Source of the DNA: Welwitschia mirabilis
Lineage: Eukaryota; Gnetophyta; Gnetopsida; Welwitschiales
Direction of reading: 5' to 3'
Assembly: GCA_051453625.1 (NCBI GenBank)
Contig: JBOZIK010000001.1
Span: 242,540,938 to 242,604,937, forward strand
Length of the DNA: 64,000 nt
The notes beneath the pieces were generated by a model that worked only from the letters and a program-made list of their open reading frames with translations, was not told where the DNA came from and searched no databases. Below, in pieces: positions 1 through 10,215 of the stretch (position 1 is its first letter; each line of letters begins with the position of its first letter). The position numbers and the translations under genes were made by a program.

Positions 1-640
1 CTTCAAAAATTTTTTCTGTCAAATAAAGATGTTGGTTTTCCTCCTCATCCTCAATAACTTCATTCTCAGATTTAAGATAGTCTTATTCAATTAGATAGTC
101 ATACAAAGTTGGCTCATGTAGCATAATTAGTCTCTTTTCTATGGATCGATGTTGTAGAAATAAGGTTGATTTCAAATTATCTTCAATGTTAAAATTAGTG
201 GCGATATCTTTTTCAGTATCATTAAAGACCCTAATGGTAATTTCTTTGTTATCAAAGTAATATCTCATCATTCCAGATTAAGTGTCAATGATACAATAAG
301 CTGTAGCATAAAACGCTCTTCCTAGAAGTAGTGGATATCCTCTATCATACTCTATTTCGATTATAACAACATCAATGGGATAAAAAAAAATTTTAATCTA
401 GATGACTAGATCATTTATGATTCCTAATGATTTTTTAATTGAGATTTCAGCTAGCTCTAGAATAATAGATGCTGGTTCAATTCTACTTTCTAACCCAAGT
501 CTTTTACAAATATGAAAAGGCATAATGTTTACACTTGTACCTATGTCAATCAAATCCTTTCTAATTCTTTTGTTTTCCTCTAAGGTGACGTTAATAGTTG
601 TAGCCCTAGGATCTTTAAATTTAGGACCTTTTTTTATCAC
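1..640 (-). pseudogene. Ty3/gypsy aspartic protease remnant (Athila/Tat type)
   Basis: Read on the minus strand, 398-640 contains LIDIGTSVNIMPFHICKRLG, the D-x-G-[AST]-S active-site block of plant Ty3/gypsy pepsin-like proteases, followed by the usual hydrophobic stretch. A frame change near the A-run at 380-390 leads into YPIDVVIIEIEYDRGYPLLL and then GRAF, the conserved second half of the fold (hydrophobic-LLGR-AF), and then a 62-residue tail at 83-271. In this family the protease matures the gag-pol polyprotein inside virus-like particles. The closest relative in the window is the intact frame at 35067-35576, which aligns along its whole length. The frameshift and a stop in the middle make this a pseudogene. 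The element continues left of the window, so its pol content is unknown. Family assignment is firm; lineage is by motif resemblance. Confidence 0.8.
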
Positions 641-1139
641 TAAGTTGGAAAGAGATTAAGCAAGAAGACTTCACTTGGAATGATACGTTTTTGTTTTCTG
701 CTGTCTAAGTCCTTCCATAATTTAGAATATTTGTGGTTTTCTTGCAAGACTTTCTAAAAGGAAGATTGATATTAACTTTTTGCATCAAGACTTTTAAATG
801 TTCATTAAAAGTAGGATTTGTGTTTAATCTATCAAGTGAAGGAGTTGATGGTCTCTTTCCCTTGTTCTCTTTTAAGTTATGCTTGGTAGAGGCTTTAGTA
901 GAAGAGGTGGAAGGAAGGTTATAAGAATCTAAGATTTCTACATTGTCTTCCCTAATTGATTTGTTTTATTTAGAATTTAGAATCTCATGGGTAGAAGGTG
1001 TTGTATCTTTCCCACTTTTAGTTACAATATTTAAGTCTCTTCTAACTTCATTTAAATTGGGCATTGGTTGGAAAGCAAGAGACCCTTGTGGTCTTTGGTT
1101 AGCAAACATTATTTATTAAAGTACATTCACTAGGTTATC

Positions 1140-2330
1140 AATGTTGCTATTAGTCTTCTCTTGAATCTTTTTCATTTCTTTAATGGATTCTTTAAGGGGA
1201 TCATTTATTCTTTGTTGAGAATGTGGTTAAAAGTTGGAATTTTTAAATCTATTCTCAAATGATTTCCATTGGGTTTACCCACTTTGTCTTTGTTGAAATG
1301 ATGTTTGGCTCCTAAAGTTAGAAGTTCTTTGGTTAAAGGCATAAACCTCTTCCAACATTTTTTCCTTGAAAGTTGGTAATAATGGACACTCTTTTGTTGA
1401 ATGGGATTCATCTTCACAAAGTTCACAAGTAGAAATTAAGGATTTGTTCTTAACAACTTTATGTCAACTATCATCTGCGTATATTTCTCTAGAGTAGTAG
1501 TGAAATTGTTCATTAAGTTAGTTAAATCCTCTCTTTGTTCTTCCCTGTCATGTTTCACCTCTTTTAGGCCTTTCAAAATTTGTCCTACCCTATGATTTTC
1601 CTTAGTGGGTTTAGGCCAAGTTTGACTGATCTCCATTAAATTCTCTAGCACACTCCAGGCATCATCTAAATTTAAGTTCAATAAATTTCCCCCAAAAGAA
1701 AGATCCATAAGTTGCTTAGTTAAAGCATTCAGTTCGCTATAAAAATAATCTACTAGTTCTTTCTTACGAAATTCATCAACAGGGTTGGAATGACTAGCTA
1801 TTATAAAATATTCATAAGCAGTTGCATAATATTTATGAGTTTGTTGTTAAAAGTTGTTGACTTCTTTTCTTCTCTTCCTCATGGTACTTTCACTCAAAAA
1901 TCGTTTAATGAAAACTTCTTGCATTTGACTCCATAACTTAAGACTTTTATGTGGAATGGTTTTTAGCCAAGTTTCCACCCTACCTCTAATGGTAACTGGA
2001 AAAATAATCATGTAGGTATGATCACTAATATTTTTTCTTCCATTTCTAGATATAAGAACAAGTTGTTCTATGTTGGCTAGATGTTGGAAGGGATCTTCTT
2101 CTGCTTTCCCCGAAAAGATTAGATATGCACTTAAAATTCTTAACTCTACATCGTCGCCAGGAGATAAATCAAAAGGATTTTGATATTTATGTTTTCTATT
2201 AGCAATTAAATCTCTAAGTGTAATGTTTGCATTTAAAGAAGAAGTTCCTAGTGTGATTAAAGCATTAAAAAAATCTACTTGCTTTTGCTTTTGTGATACT
2301 TTTGATATATTCGACATTTTTGAAAAAACA
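1140..2330 (-). pseudogene. Ty3/gypsy gag remnant with CCHC zinc knuckle, arm 1
   Basis: Three minus-strand pieces read in series: 1847-2317 (156 residues, N-terminal part), 1436-1708 and 1205-1426. The first contains DPFQHLANIEQL, then RVETWLKTIPHKSLKLW and FIKRFLSESTMRKRRKEV, the core of the retrotransposon gag capsid domain (PF03732 type). A CCHC knuckle, CELCEDESHSTKEC, is read at 1386-1427 with all four ligands present. Gag forms the virus-like particle and the knuckle binds element RNA. Stops and frameshifts separate the pieces. Protease at 1-640 lies downstream in the same orientation, so the order is gag then protease. The segment 1364-2330 is paralleled by 2431-3394 across a gap, so the two may be alternative copies of one locus. 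Confidence 0.8.
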
Positions 2331-2430
2331 NNNNNNNNNNNNNNNNNNNNNNNNNNNNNNNNNNNNNNNNNNNNNNNNNNNNNNNNNNNNNNNNNNNNNN
2401 NNNNNNNNNNNNNNNNNNNNNNNNNNNNNN
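2331..2430. other. Assembly gap (100 N) between two gag copies
   Basis: The sequence resuming at 2431 is a diverged copy of the sequence starting at about 1364, so the right-hand contig steps back rather than forward. True missing sequence is not implied. Confidence 0.95.
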
Positions 2431-3394
2431 CCTTTAAAGTTGGTAATAATGGACACTCTTTTGTTGAATGGGATTCATCTTCACAAAGTTCACAAGTAGA
2501 AGTTAAGGGTTCGTTCTTAACAACTTTTGTGTAAACTATTAACTACATATATTTCTCAAGAGTAGTACTAAAATTGTTCATTAAGTTAGTTGAATCCTCT
2601 CTTTTTTCTTCCCTGTCATGTTTTACCTCTTTTAGGCTTTTCAAAATTTATCCTACAGTATGGTTTTCCTTAATGGGTTTAGGCCAAGTTTGACTAATCT
2701 CCACTAAATTCTCTAGCTCACTCCAGGCATCATCTAAATTTAAGTTCACAAATTTCCCCCATAAGAAAGATCCATAAGTTGCTTAGTTGAAGCATTCAGT
2801 TCACTATAAAAATAATCTACTAGTTCTTTCTTATGAAATTCATCAATAGGGTTAGAATGACTAGCTATTATAAAACATTTATAAGCAGTTGCATAATCTT
2901 TATGAGATTGTTGTTGAAAGTTGATGACTTCTTTTCTTCTCTTCCTCATGGTACTTTCACTAAAAAATTGTTTAATAAAAACTTCTTGCATTTGCCTCCA
3001 TAACTTAAGACTTTTATGTGGAATGGTTTTTAGCCAAGTTTTCACCCTACCTCTAATAGTAACTGGAAAAATAATCATGTAGGTATGATCACTAACAATT
3101 TTTTTTCCATTTCTAGATGTAAGAACAAGTTGTTCTATGTTGGCTAGATGTTGGAAGGGATCTTCTTCTACTTCCCCCAAAAAGATTGGGTATGCACTTA
3201 AAATTCTTAACTCTAAATCGTCGCTAGGAGGTAAATCAAAATGGTTTTGATATTGATGTTTTTTATTAGTAATTAAATCTCTAAGTGTAACGTTTGCATT
3301 TAAAGAAGAAGTTCCTAGTGCGATTGGAGCATTAAAAGAATCTACCTACTTTTGCTTTTGTTGCTTTTGATATATTCAACATTTTTGAAAAAAC
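2431..3394 (-). pseudogene. Ty3/gypsy gag remnant, arm 2
   Basis: A second copy of the gag capsid region, clearest at 2746-3180 (144 residues). It reads GEVEEDPFQHLANIEQL, WLKTIPHKSLKLWRQMQEV and FIKQFFSESTMRKRRKEV, and continues through NFQQQSHKDYATAYKCF to FYSELNASTKQLMDLSYGG, a longer stretch of capsid than survives in arm 1. It differs from 1364-2330 by scattered substitutions and small indels, roughly a few percent by eye. It could be the other haplotype or a second insertion; the assembly pattern elsewhere in the window favours an alternative arm. It joins without a gap to the leader and LTR start at 3395-4074. Confidence 0.75.
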
Positions 3395-3660
3395 AACACA
3401 ATCACCTTCTACACTATACTTTTTGTTTACGAATTCAGACTCTGAAACAAGAAATGTAAAAAAATATTCTTCTTTAATTCTGGGAATTTATGTACCTGGG
3501 ATATGTGTACCTAGATTTAATTCAATGTCCATTAATTCTTTCTTGATATTTTCTTTGATTAGGTTTTATTCTCTCTGATATTTTATCTTCTTACCAGTAT
3601 TAATCATATCCTTGCATATTCCAGCAACTCTGATGATAATCTTCTTAACTCCTTGTAGCC

Positions 3661-3679
3661 TTTCCCAGCAAGGGAACCA
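3661..3679 (-). promoter_or_regulatory. Primer-binding site, tRNA-Asp-like (arm 2)
   Basis: On the minus strand this reads TGGTTCCCTTGCTGGGAAA, resembling TGGCGCCGTTGCCGGGGA, the tRNA-Asp-complementary primer site common in Athila/Tat elements. It lies 3 bases from the TGTTG end of the adjoining LTR (3683), as expected for minus-strand priming. Several mismatches show decay. Confidence 0.6.
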
Positions 3680-3682
3680 AAA

Positions 3683-4074
3683 TGTTGCAGTGTGGATTCT
3701 TGTGATCTTGAAGTCCTTGGGATAAACTTGTAACTCACATAAATCACAGAAATGGCACTCTAGTATAGACAGGAGTTCACCTAAATGTTGTAATCCAATG
3801 AAGGCCTAGGCTTAAAGTTAGAGAAATGCTATCTGATATGAGATTCTATTATTTTTTTAGAAAACTCAATGATACTAATGTAAGTAATGAAATGCTATAG
3901 AAATGCAAATGGAAATATGATCAAAGTGCATCTTATGTAGACTTGTAGTCTTCCTATTACAAGACTACTTTTCTATAACTTATATCAAAATAGAAAAAGC
4001 ATTCACTAGTTTCTACTCAATATAAATTATGAGATCTACTTAAAATACTACTTGAATGTAATATGGAGAATAAA
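3683..4074 (-). mobile_element. Partial 5' LTR of reverse gypsy element, arm 2
   Basis: Begins on the + strand with TGTTGCAGTGTGG and aligns with the start of the LTR at 4855 (shared blocks such as AATCCAATRAAG and AGTTAGAGAAATG), then runs into the gap at 4075. In element orientation this is the R/U5 end of the 5' LTR. Unlike 4175-4854, this arm passes from the gag-proximal leader to the primer site with only about 65 bases between, lacking the hairpin-rich leader segment. Confidence 0.65.
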
Positions 4075-4174
4075 NNNNNNNNNNNNNNNNNNNNNNNNNN
4101 NNNNNNNNNNNNNNNNNNNNNNNNNNNNNNNNNNNNNNNNNNNNNNNNNNNNNNNNNNNNNNNNNNNNNNNNNN
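4075..4174. other. Assembly gap (100 N)
   Basis: Sequence after the gap restarts at a position homologous to about 3490, i.e. the contig steps back into the same leader. Confidence 0.95.
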
Positions 4175-4833
4175 TATGTACCTGGGATATGTATACCTGG
4201 ATTTAACTCAATGTCGATTAATCCTTCCTTGATATTTTCTTTGATCAGGTTTTGTTCTCTCTGATATTTTATCTTCTTACCAGTATTAACCATGTCCCTG
4301 CATGTTCCAATAACTAATAGAACAGAGAAATCAAAAATAATAGACTATCATCCATCTTGTCATGGAGACGACAGACAGGATGATGGTCACAGGAAAAAAA
4401 ATGAAATTTACAGAAACTAGAAAACACAGCAGACTGTCATCCAAATACATCGTTCAGATGATAGAAAGGATGACGGTAGATTTATAGTATGTAAAAGAAA
4501 ATGCTACATTACAGGAATCAAACCTATGTGAGAAAAAACATATATTATCATCCTCCTATATCATCTGGATGATAAATGAGATGACACGATTGCAGAAATA
4601 AACTAATGCTAGAATGCAGGAAAAAAAGACGGTCATCCTCTCAGGTCGTGGAGATGACAGATAAGATGATAACAAACTAAACATAAAGTGCAAAACTAAA
4701 ATTATAGAAAAATAAAACCTACTTTTAACCTAAACTAGGAAAAATATAGCACTAATTCAAAATAGATAACCTAAACAGAAAGTTTTGAAGTACTTATCTG
4801 ATTAGTAACACTCCTCTTAGCTCTTTGCGGCCT
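4175..4833 (-). other. Retrotransposon leader (5' UTR) with four nested palindromes
   Basis: Lies between the primer-binding site (4834-4851) and the gag start, in minus orientation. The first ~110 bases match 3490-3600. It then contains four copies of the nested TCATCC/GGATGA palindrome at 4346-4387, 4436-4474, 4547-4585 and 4631-4670. No open frame is visible. In LTR retrotransposons this interval carries packaging and dimerisation signals; that role here is inference. Confidence 0.6.
4346..4670. repeat. Cluster of four ~40-bp nested palindromes
   Basis: Each unit reads approximately TCATCC, 4-6 bases, GTCATC or GTCGTG, a short centre, GATGACA or GACGACA, 4-6 bases, GGATGAT. The outer and inner arms pair in the same register, giving one hairpin with internal loops. 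Units are separated by about 45-70 bases of unrelated sequence. Arms vary but several changes preserve pairing (TC-A-TCC versus TC-G-TCC with GGATGA or GGACGA). The same unit recurs in the LTR of this element and in the forward element at 31.6-39 kb. Confidence 0.7.
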
Positions 4834-4851
4834 TCCTCGGCAATGGCACCA
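4834..4851 (-). promoter_or_regulatory. Primer-binding site, tRNA-Asp-like
   Basis: Minus-strand TGGTGCCATTGCCGAGGA matches the plant tRNA-Asp-type primer site TGGCGCCGTTGCCGGGGA at 15 of 18 positions. It is 3 bases from the LTR terminus TGTTG at 4855. This fixes the element orientation as minus, agreeing with gag and protease. Confidence 0.75.
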
Positions 4852-5628
4852 AAATGTTGTGGTGTGAATTTTTTTGCGATCTACAAATCCCTTAGATGAA
4901 TCTGTAATTCATATAAATTGCAAAAACTACACTCTATTATAAATGGGAGTTTACTCGAATGTCGTAATCCAATAAAGACACTAGGTTTGGAGTTAGAGAA
5001 ATGATTTTTACCACTGTATTCTACTTTTCTTTTATCTTTATAGAAAAACTGAATAACAATAATGCAAGTAAATGTAATGAAATGCTATTAAATGAAAATG
5101 CAATGTAAAGGAAATGGCAGTCAAAATATGAATGGAAGTGTATCTTACGTAGATCTTAGTCTTCCTATCACAAGACTACTTCTCTATAACTTATATCAAA
5201 TAGAAAGAGTGGTTACTAGTTCCTAATCAATATAAATTATGAGATCTACCCAAATAAGACTTGAATGCAATATGAAGAAAGAAGAAACAATGCAAATCTA
5301 TTCTTACTAAACAAGATTAACCTTAATAAAGGTTGCCCTTAAGATCTAAATAAATCTAAGAGTGCTACAACTAAGATCAACTTAAATCATAAGGGAGATG
5401 CACAATAATAAGAAGAAATGAAATTATATTATTAAATCATAATAACATCCACTTACAAGACTAGAACAACAGTGCCTCAATGAGAGGGATAGAGCCTGAT
5501 ACCAAGAAAAAAAACTTGACACCAAGAAGACTCCTTTCTACAGTATGGGATGGACCTCTCACCTTCAAGCTTTCATCACAAGTATGGAGAGCAAAAGATG
5601 GAAAATAAAAATGAAGGAGAATAAAGGT

Positions 5629-5636
5629 ATTTATAG
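5629..5636 (-). promoter_or_regulatory. LTR TATA box
   Basis: Minus strand CTATAAATACC, with the nested palindromes about 100-360 bases upstream. Position in the LTR is analogous to TATAAAT at 32134-32140 in the forward element. Confidence 0.5.
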
Positions 5637-5734
5637 ATTTCTGAGTGAGAAAATGAATGACCAAACACTCAAGACAGGAAAAGAAACCCTAACAACCTAC
5701 GTGGCCTGTTGGCACTCATTACAAGGTAAAATAG

Positions 5735-5995
5735 TTATCGTCCTATAGGTCATCCGCATGACATAAGGAATGATGCTGCTTCAGTAGCTTGGGTTGTGTG
5801 CCTTGCAGCTTGGGTTATGTACAATGTGTTGTTATTAATCCTGTGGTCGTCATCTTCTATGTCATCCTAAAAAACAGGTAGACGATGCCTTCTCGATGTG
5901 TGCATCAAGTGCTGCAGTTGGTGCTGTAGGCTTCTATCCATATCAGCAGACTAGTCGTCCTGCAGGTCGTGGGGACGATACTGGGGATGATAGTC
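5735..5995. repeat. Three nested palindromes in LTR U3
   Basis: Units at 5735-5775, 5846-5887 and 5953-5995. The last is the best preserved: AGTCGTCCTGCAGGTCGTGG followed by GGACGATACTGGGGATGAT. All three sit between the element's upstream LTR end and its TATA box. Confidence 0.65.
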
Positions 5996-6228
5996 TTCTT
6001 TTTCTCTTTTTCCAAGTTCAATCAATCTTTGCATCATTCCATCCTTCTTCTAATCCTGCAATCTCAGAATAAGCTAGAGAAACTTCCAAAAATGCTAGAT
6101 ATTACATGTTTTGCTGATCATCCTATTAATCCTCCCTAATCATTAGTATTGCATCAAAACCTGTATGAATGTTCTGTAGAAGTACTCAAAATACACCATC
6201 AAATTTCCACAAATTGACATCGCAACAA

Positions 6229-6990
6229 TCTAGAACTCATCAAACATTACTACTAAAAAATGAAAATAAAGCTTATTGATTTTATTAAAATGGTTCTCCA
6301 AGGTGAAGTACTTCATTATAGGTCATTCCTAGGCATTAAATAATGGGGAAGATCTTTTCTCTTATAACTACTACCTCTTTTATTGAGGGTTTTACAAATG
6401 AGATGCTCAAACTAAGGAACAAGGAAAGATTTTGAATCTTCACTCTTTAGCTATATACCTTATTACCCTATTTGAATGGAATTATTAATGGAAGTTATAC
6501 CAACATAAATTATAGTGTCATCTATGTTGGAGAATCTACCATTCCAATTTTTAAAAGATTTTTTTGAGAGATTTAGATCATTCCCTCTTAAACAAAATAC
6601 ATATGAAATCAATCTAATGTCTTGAAAATATTCCCACATCTATTCATGATTGACTAGGGCATCGTGCTTTACAGGTTCATTACAAAGCACTCTTAGACCA
6701 TGAAAACACTCTTAGACCATGTGGTGGAAACTCTCCTTGTTGCATTTCTGGTTTATTAATAGGATTGGTCTTAGTAAAAGATAGTATGATATGTTTAAAA
6801 CCTTAAACTTCAATCAACTCTATAATTTGCTTTATAATTTTGAAGTGTAACTTAAAAAGAGAGTAACCTCATTTTGAAATTTTATATGACACCTATGATT
6901 TCAAAAAATCCATGCTCTAATAATAATAGCATTCTCATCTTTGAATTGGTAAAAACTATTAAGCCCAAAGATGATAGGAGATTAACCTAA
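6229..6990. other. AT-rich stretch, no gene recognised
   Basis: Between the LTR end and the readable LINE remnant. It may be the decayed 3' end of the LINE, since it lies downstream of it on the minus strand, but no motif can be pointed to. Confidence 0.4.
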
Positions 6991-8240
6991 AATAAGAACC
7001 ACAGCTTTGGGTAAAAGAGAAATGGGTGAAGAGGTGTAGTTGAGTTTTTTTAATCTTCATGACATAAAGAGAATTCTTGATTAGTTCTAAAATTCCTTTA
7101 AGTAAGCTTGTTTGTAGTGGAAATACATTCTTTTATCATGTATTATCAAAATATTTTAATTTTCTCTAGAAATTTAAGTTTTCAAAGTTTTGACCAGTTA
7201 ATACACATAATCAAATAAGTTATAAGATATCTTTCCAATAGTGAGCTTACTATTTTGGATTAGCAACTTTTGATTTTGGTTTTCATTATCCAACAACTAA
7301 GGCTAAATGATTCTGATAAATCTTTTCATATGCCTTTAAAGGAGAGAATATCTATCTTTATCCTAGTGATCTTCCTTAAAAAAGTGGACCTAAGGAATAT
7401 TATCACCTATGTACATTTTGCAGTAATGCTTAATGAGAAGACATTGGTTAATGTCCTTCATTTCACTAACTCTAAGATGTTCTACTTTTTTTGGCATGGC
7501 TATTCATCAAAGTTAATGTGCTAAAGTTATTTGTAAAAATTTCCTTCTAATCATATAAATCTCTAGTAATGTTATCAATGGTATTTTCAACATTATTGTA
7601 GATAGGAAAGAAACTAGCAAGATAAACTCTCATGATTGTTAGATAAGATTTACCTAAAAGATACTTACTAGTACTTGAAAGAAATCTATTATACAATCAT
7701 GATAGACATCCTACCATTCTTCTTATGATGGGATTTTAAATGCTAACAAAAAGTTGATGTGCATCTAATGGAAGGTCTAGGTAAGAATCTAGAAAGATAG
7801 CTAATGAACATTATAGTATTACAAGGATATCATTTTTTTAATCTAGAGCGTGAAGCCAAAAGGCTTAGATTTATTTCAATAGATATCCAGGACCAAAAAA
7901 TCATGAAAATCTTCTAATATCTAAGAGACTTTATGAACAACAAGGATACCTGATTCTAAATATAAAAGGTTATTAGATGTAAATTAAAGAATCAGATAAG
8001 TATGTGCTAGTTTTGTAGTTTTTATTTTTTCATGACTAACTAATCTAGCTAAGGCATCCATGATTAGAACAAATAACATTAGAGAAAAAGGGTTACCTTG
8101 ACACAACTCACTACAACCATGAAAATATCCATATCCCTCTCCACTTATCATATTAGAGAAATTTAGAGTTGAAATGCAAAAGTAGATTATCTTTTTAAGT
8201 GGTGCAGGGAAAGAATTAAATTAGGAAGCAAAGGTTGCTA
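6990..8240 (-). pseudogene. L1-like LINE reverse transcriptase remnant
   Basis: Minus-strand translation around 8060-8200 reads CISTLNFSNMISGEGYGYFH then GCSELCQGNPFSLMLFVLIM and DALARL. This matches the non-LTR RT block G-x-F-x-x-x-R-G-L-R-Q-G-D-P-L-S-P-x-L-F-x-L followed by a helix. Further on, ILEDFHDFLVLDIY-N-KSKPFGF (about 7850-7930) resembles the region after the catalytic YADD (F-x-x-x-S-G-L-x-I-N-x-x-K-S). IPLITLLEIYMIRRKFL and PKKVEHLRVSEMKDINQCLL near 7400-7600 resemble the downstream linker. The YADD itself is not recognisable and there are many stops. In LINEs this protein copies element RNA at a nicked target. The 5' portion is cut off at about 8240 by an LTR-like repeat. Confidence 0.6.
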
Positions 8241-8480
8241 AGGTTTATATGCACATCATGGTCCTATACTTAGGGATATGTGAAAATCTTAGTGGAATCC
8301 TAAGGATGTGCTTACCATTATAAGCAAGTTCCTCACTATAATAAATATAAAAAATTATTGTTGGAGAAATAAAATTTAATTTTGAAAAATCTTGCTTTTG
8401 CTTTTGCTCTTTTGTTTCCAAACAACTCGTATTATAGCTTTGGAGGAGATTTATGGAGGTTTCTTTGGCCATACTTAAGT
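8238..8480 (+). repeat. Copia-LTR-like fragment
   Basis: Matches the downstream half of the repeat at 14300-15840: shared blocks include CTAGGGATATGTGAAAA-like sequence, the TATAAGCAAG segment and GAAATAAAATTTAATTTTG followed by a CTTGCTTTTGCTCTT-like tail. It lies immediately against the broken LINE, so it may mark the insertion that truncated the LINE. Confidence 0.55.
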
Positions 8481-8499
8481 GTTAAAGCTTCTTATGGCC

Positions 8500-8925
8500 T
8501 CTCTTGAAGTTTTTTGTCTTATTCTTGGGCTTCTTTTTTGGCCCTTCTCTTTCTTTAAACCACTCCTAGCTTTGTTTTTTAATCATTTTCATTTAAAAGT
8601 AATTTTTTTTTAAAGATATAATCACTTTTTTGGTTTTTTTTTTAAAGGGCAAAATACTTTGTAAGGGGCTTAGCTTGCCAAAAACATATATATTTTTTTA
8701 AGGAGTGTATTTTGCTTTATAGTGGCATATTTTTAGGGTGAGTTATTTGTTTTTCTTAAGAAAATAAAAATTTTAAGGGGTTTTCCTTCATTTTTTTGTA
8801 AAGAAAATGTAAAACATTTTATAAAGAAAAATTTATTTAGGGTCATTTTTATTTTGAGGGGAATTTTTATTTTCTTTTTTCTAATAGGAAATATTAAAGT
8901 TTTTTAAGGTTTGTTTTTTTAAGGG
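8500..8925. other. T-rich tract with AAGGGG-type motifs
   Basis: Long T runs alternating with short G runs (AAGGGGCT, AGGGGAATTT). No coding or structural motif found. Confidence 0.5.
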
Positions 8926-8929
8926 TTGG

Positions 8930-9580
8930 TAAGCAATCTGACCCCCCAACCAATGCTGCCCTTTTACTTTACTACATCTGCATTGAGGCATACCTTTGGC
9001 TTCTGTCTTACACCAGCCTGCCACTTACTTACATCTGATCAATGGTTTTACTTGCTGCCTCCCGTCCCTGGCCTACATCTCGCCATCTCTGTATCACCTG
9101 CCTGTGTCACTATCCTTGTACACCTTGCTAGCTCCCTAGCCACTGCTATAGTGACAGTGTCTCCATTTTATGCCTCTTCTACTGACTCTGCCATCACTCA
9201 GCACCTGCTTCTGCAACTCTATCATTGTTCTTTATTGCCCGTGCCAATTTATGCCTATGCATGTTGTGCTACAGCCTGCTACCACCCCCCCTATTTTTAC
9301 TAGCATTTGGCCTTCTCCTATCCATCGCACTTTGGATCTGCTTAGTTCACTTAGTGCTCTACCTATTTGACACTTCTATCATAGCTTGTGCTGTCTATCT
9401 TCATGCTGACTTTCGATCTTCCACCAGTGTCCCTATCTGCTATCTACAGTGTGCTCTGCCATGATCATTCCTATGTAGCCTACTACTGCACCAGACCTTG
9501 CTCGGCCACCCCTACTGCACTGCTTGACCACTCTGCTACATGCTCTTTAGATTGTTAACGTCGCTTATTTTAGATGCTAA
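8930..9580. other. C-rich, pyrimidine-skewed island
   Basis: In contrast to its surroundings, this ~650-bp block is rich in C and T on the + strand (repeated CTGCC, TGCTAC, CACTGC, CTCCC words). Overlapping open frames (for example 8926-9303 in one frame and 9225-9464 in another) arise because such sequence has few stops. The translations are low-complexity in Leu, Pro, Ser, Thr, Cys and Ala with no recognisable domain, so I do not call a gene. The compositional break and the SINE-like head that follows suggest a young insertion. Confidence 0.5.
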
Positions 9581-9582
9581 CA

Positions 9583-9660
9583 GCGCCGTAGCACAGCCTT
9601 CTCATATGACTTAACAAGTCCCAGGTTCAGTTCTAAGTGGTGTTAAAAATAATTTTTAAA
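9583..9660 (+). mobile_element. Possible tRNA-derived SINE head
   Basis: GCGCCGTAGCACAGCC resembles an RNA polymerase III A box (TRGCNNAGY). GGTTCAGTTCT, about 28 bases downstream, resembles a B box (GGTTCGANTCC). Spacing fits a tRNA. The D and anticodon arms cannot be closed convincingly, so it is not a functional tRNA gene. The A/T-rich run after 9640 fits a SINE body or tail. Confidence 0.4.
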
Positions 9661-9879
9661 CATTATTGGAAAGCTAAGCACACATGCAGGGACATGGGCT
9701 ATTATTCAGTTTCTAGCTCTCTGCTGCACACATGTTTTTTGAGCCATAGCTAAAAGTGAGAGATAGCTTAACTTTTATCTATCTGTTGTTCACATGCCTT
9801 TTCAGCTAGCAATTACTTAGCTTTTAGCTCTATCTTATGTACATATACAATTTTGTGCATGTGTTTGTTTTTGAGCTAT

Positions 9880-10215
9880 TTTAGCCTTTTTTTGAGTTTT
9901 TTTGATTTTTATAAAACTTATTAGTCAAAAACTTAAATTTTATCATCAAATTAAGTTGGAATGTTGAGCAGGATCCCTTGATTTGAATTTTCTAAGCTCT
10001 TCTTCTTATTTCTTGAGTTTATTTTTAACTTCTTTTGAGTTTTTTTTGAGATTTTTTTGGCATTTTTCAAATTTTTAAGCTAAATCTCTCTTATCAAGTC
10101 AAGTTGGGATGTGAAGCAAGATCCCTTGACTTGTTTTTTTTTTTTGCTTTCTTTTAGATCATTTTTGTGATATGGATAAATTAAGCTAAGTTGGATGGTG
10201 AGAAAGAGCTACCTA
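9880..10215. repeat. Imperfect tandem repeat, T-rich
   Basis: A block containing AAGTTGGAATGTTGAGCAGG then ATCCCTTGA (about 9953) recurs as AAGTTGGGATGTGAAGCAAG then ATCCCTTGA (about 10100) and, weaker, at about 10190. T runs and GAG-TTTTTT motifs fill the spacers. Confidence 0.5.

Larger units (their letters stand above)
4855..6228 (-). mobile_element. 5' LTR of reverse gypsy gag-protease element
   Basis: Bounded by TGTTGTGG at 4855 and CGCAACA at 6228, giving TGTTG...CAACA inverted ends and a length of about 1.37 kb. It directly adjoins a recognisable primer-binding site on its left. On the minus strand a TATAAATA box lies at about 5629-5636; the three nested palindromes at 5735-5995 lie upstream of it, in U3. 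The ~300-bp longer size than the forward LTRs (about 1.05-1.08 kb) suggests a different subfamily. The matching 3' LTR would lie outside the window. Confidence 0.7.

Noticed and set aside
4346-4670. CRISPR-like array of regularly spaced palindromes
   Set aside because: Units are imperfect, spacing is irregular, the same unit recurs in LTRs and leaders of retrotransposons, and the sequence is plant-like.
6211-6222. AAATTGACATC at the reverse LTR end resembling the forward primer-site sequence at 32740
   Set aside because: It lies inside the LTR on the wrong strand and side for a primer site; probably coincidence in AT-rich sequence.
7270-7524. 84-residue + strand frame
   Set aside because: It is antisense to the LINE remnant and has no domain of its own.
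8926-9464. Overlapping open frames of 66-125 residues in the C-rich island
   Set aside because: Three frames are open at once because pyrimidine-rich sequence has few stops; translations are low-complexity with no domain or splice context.
9583-9660. Functional tRNA gene
   Set aside because: A- and B-box-like motifs exist but acceptor and anticodon stems cannot be formed.
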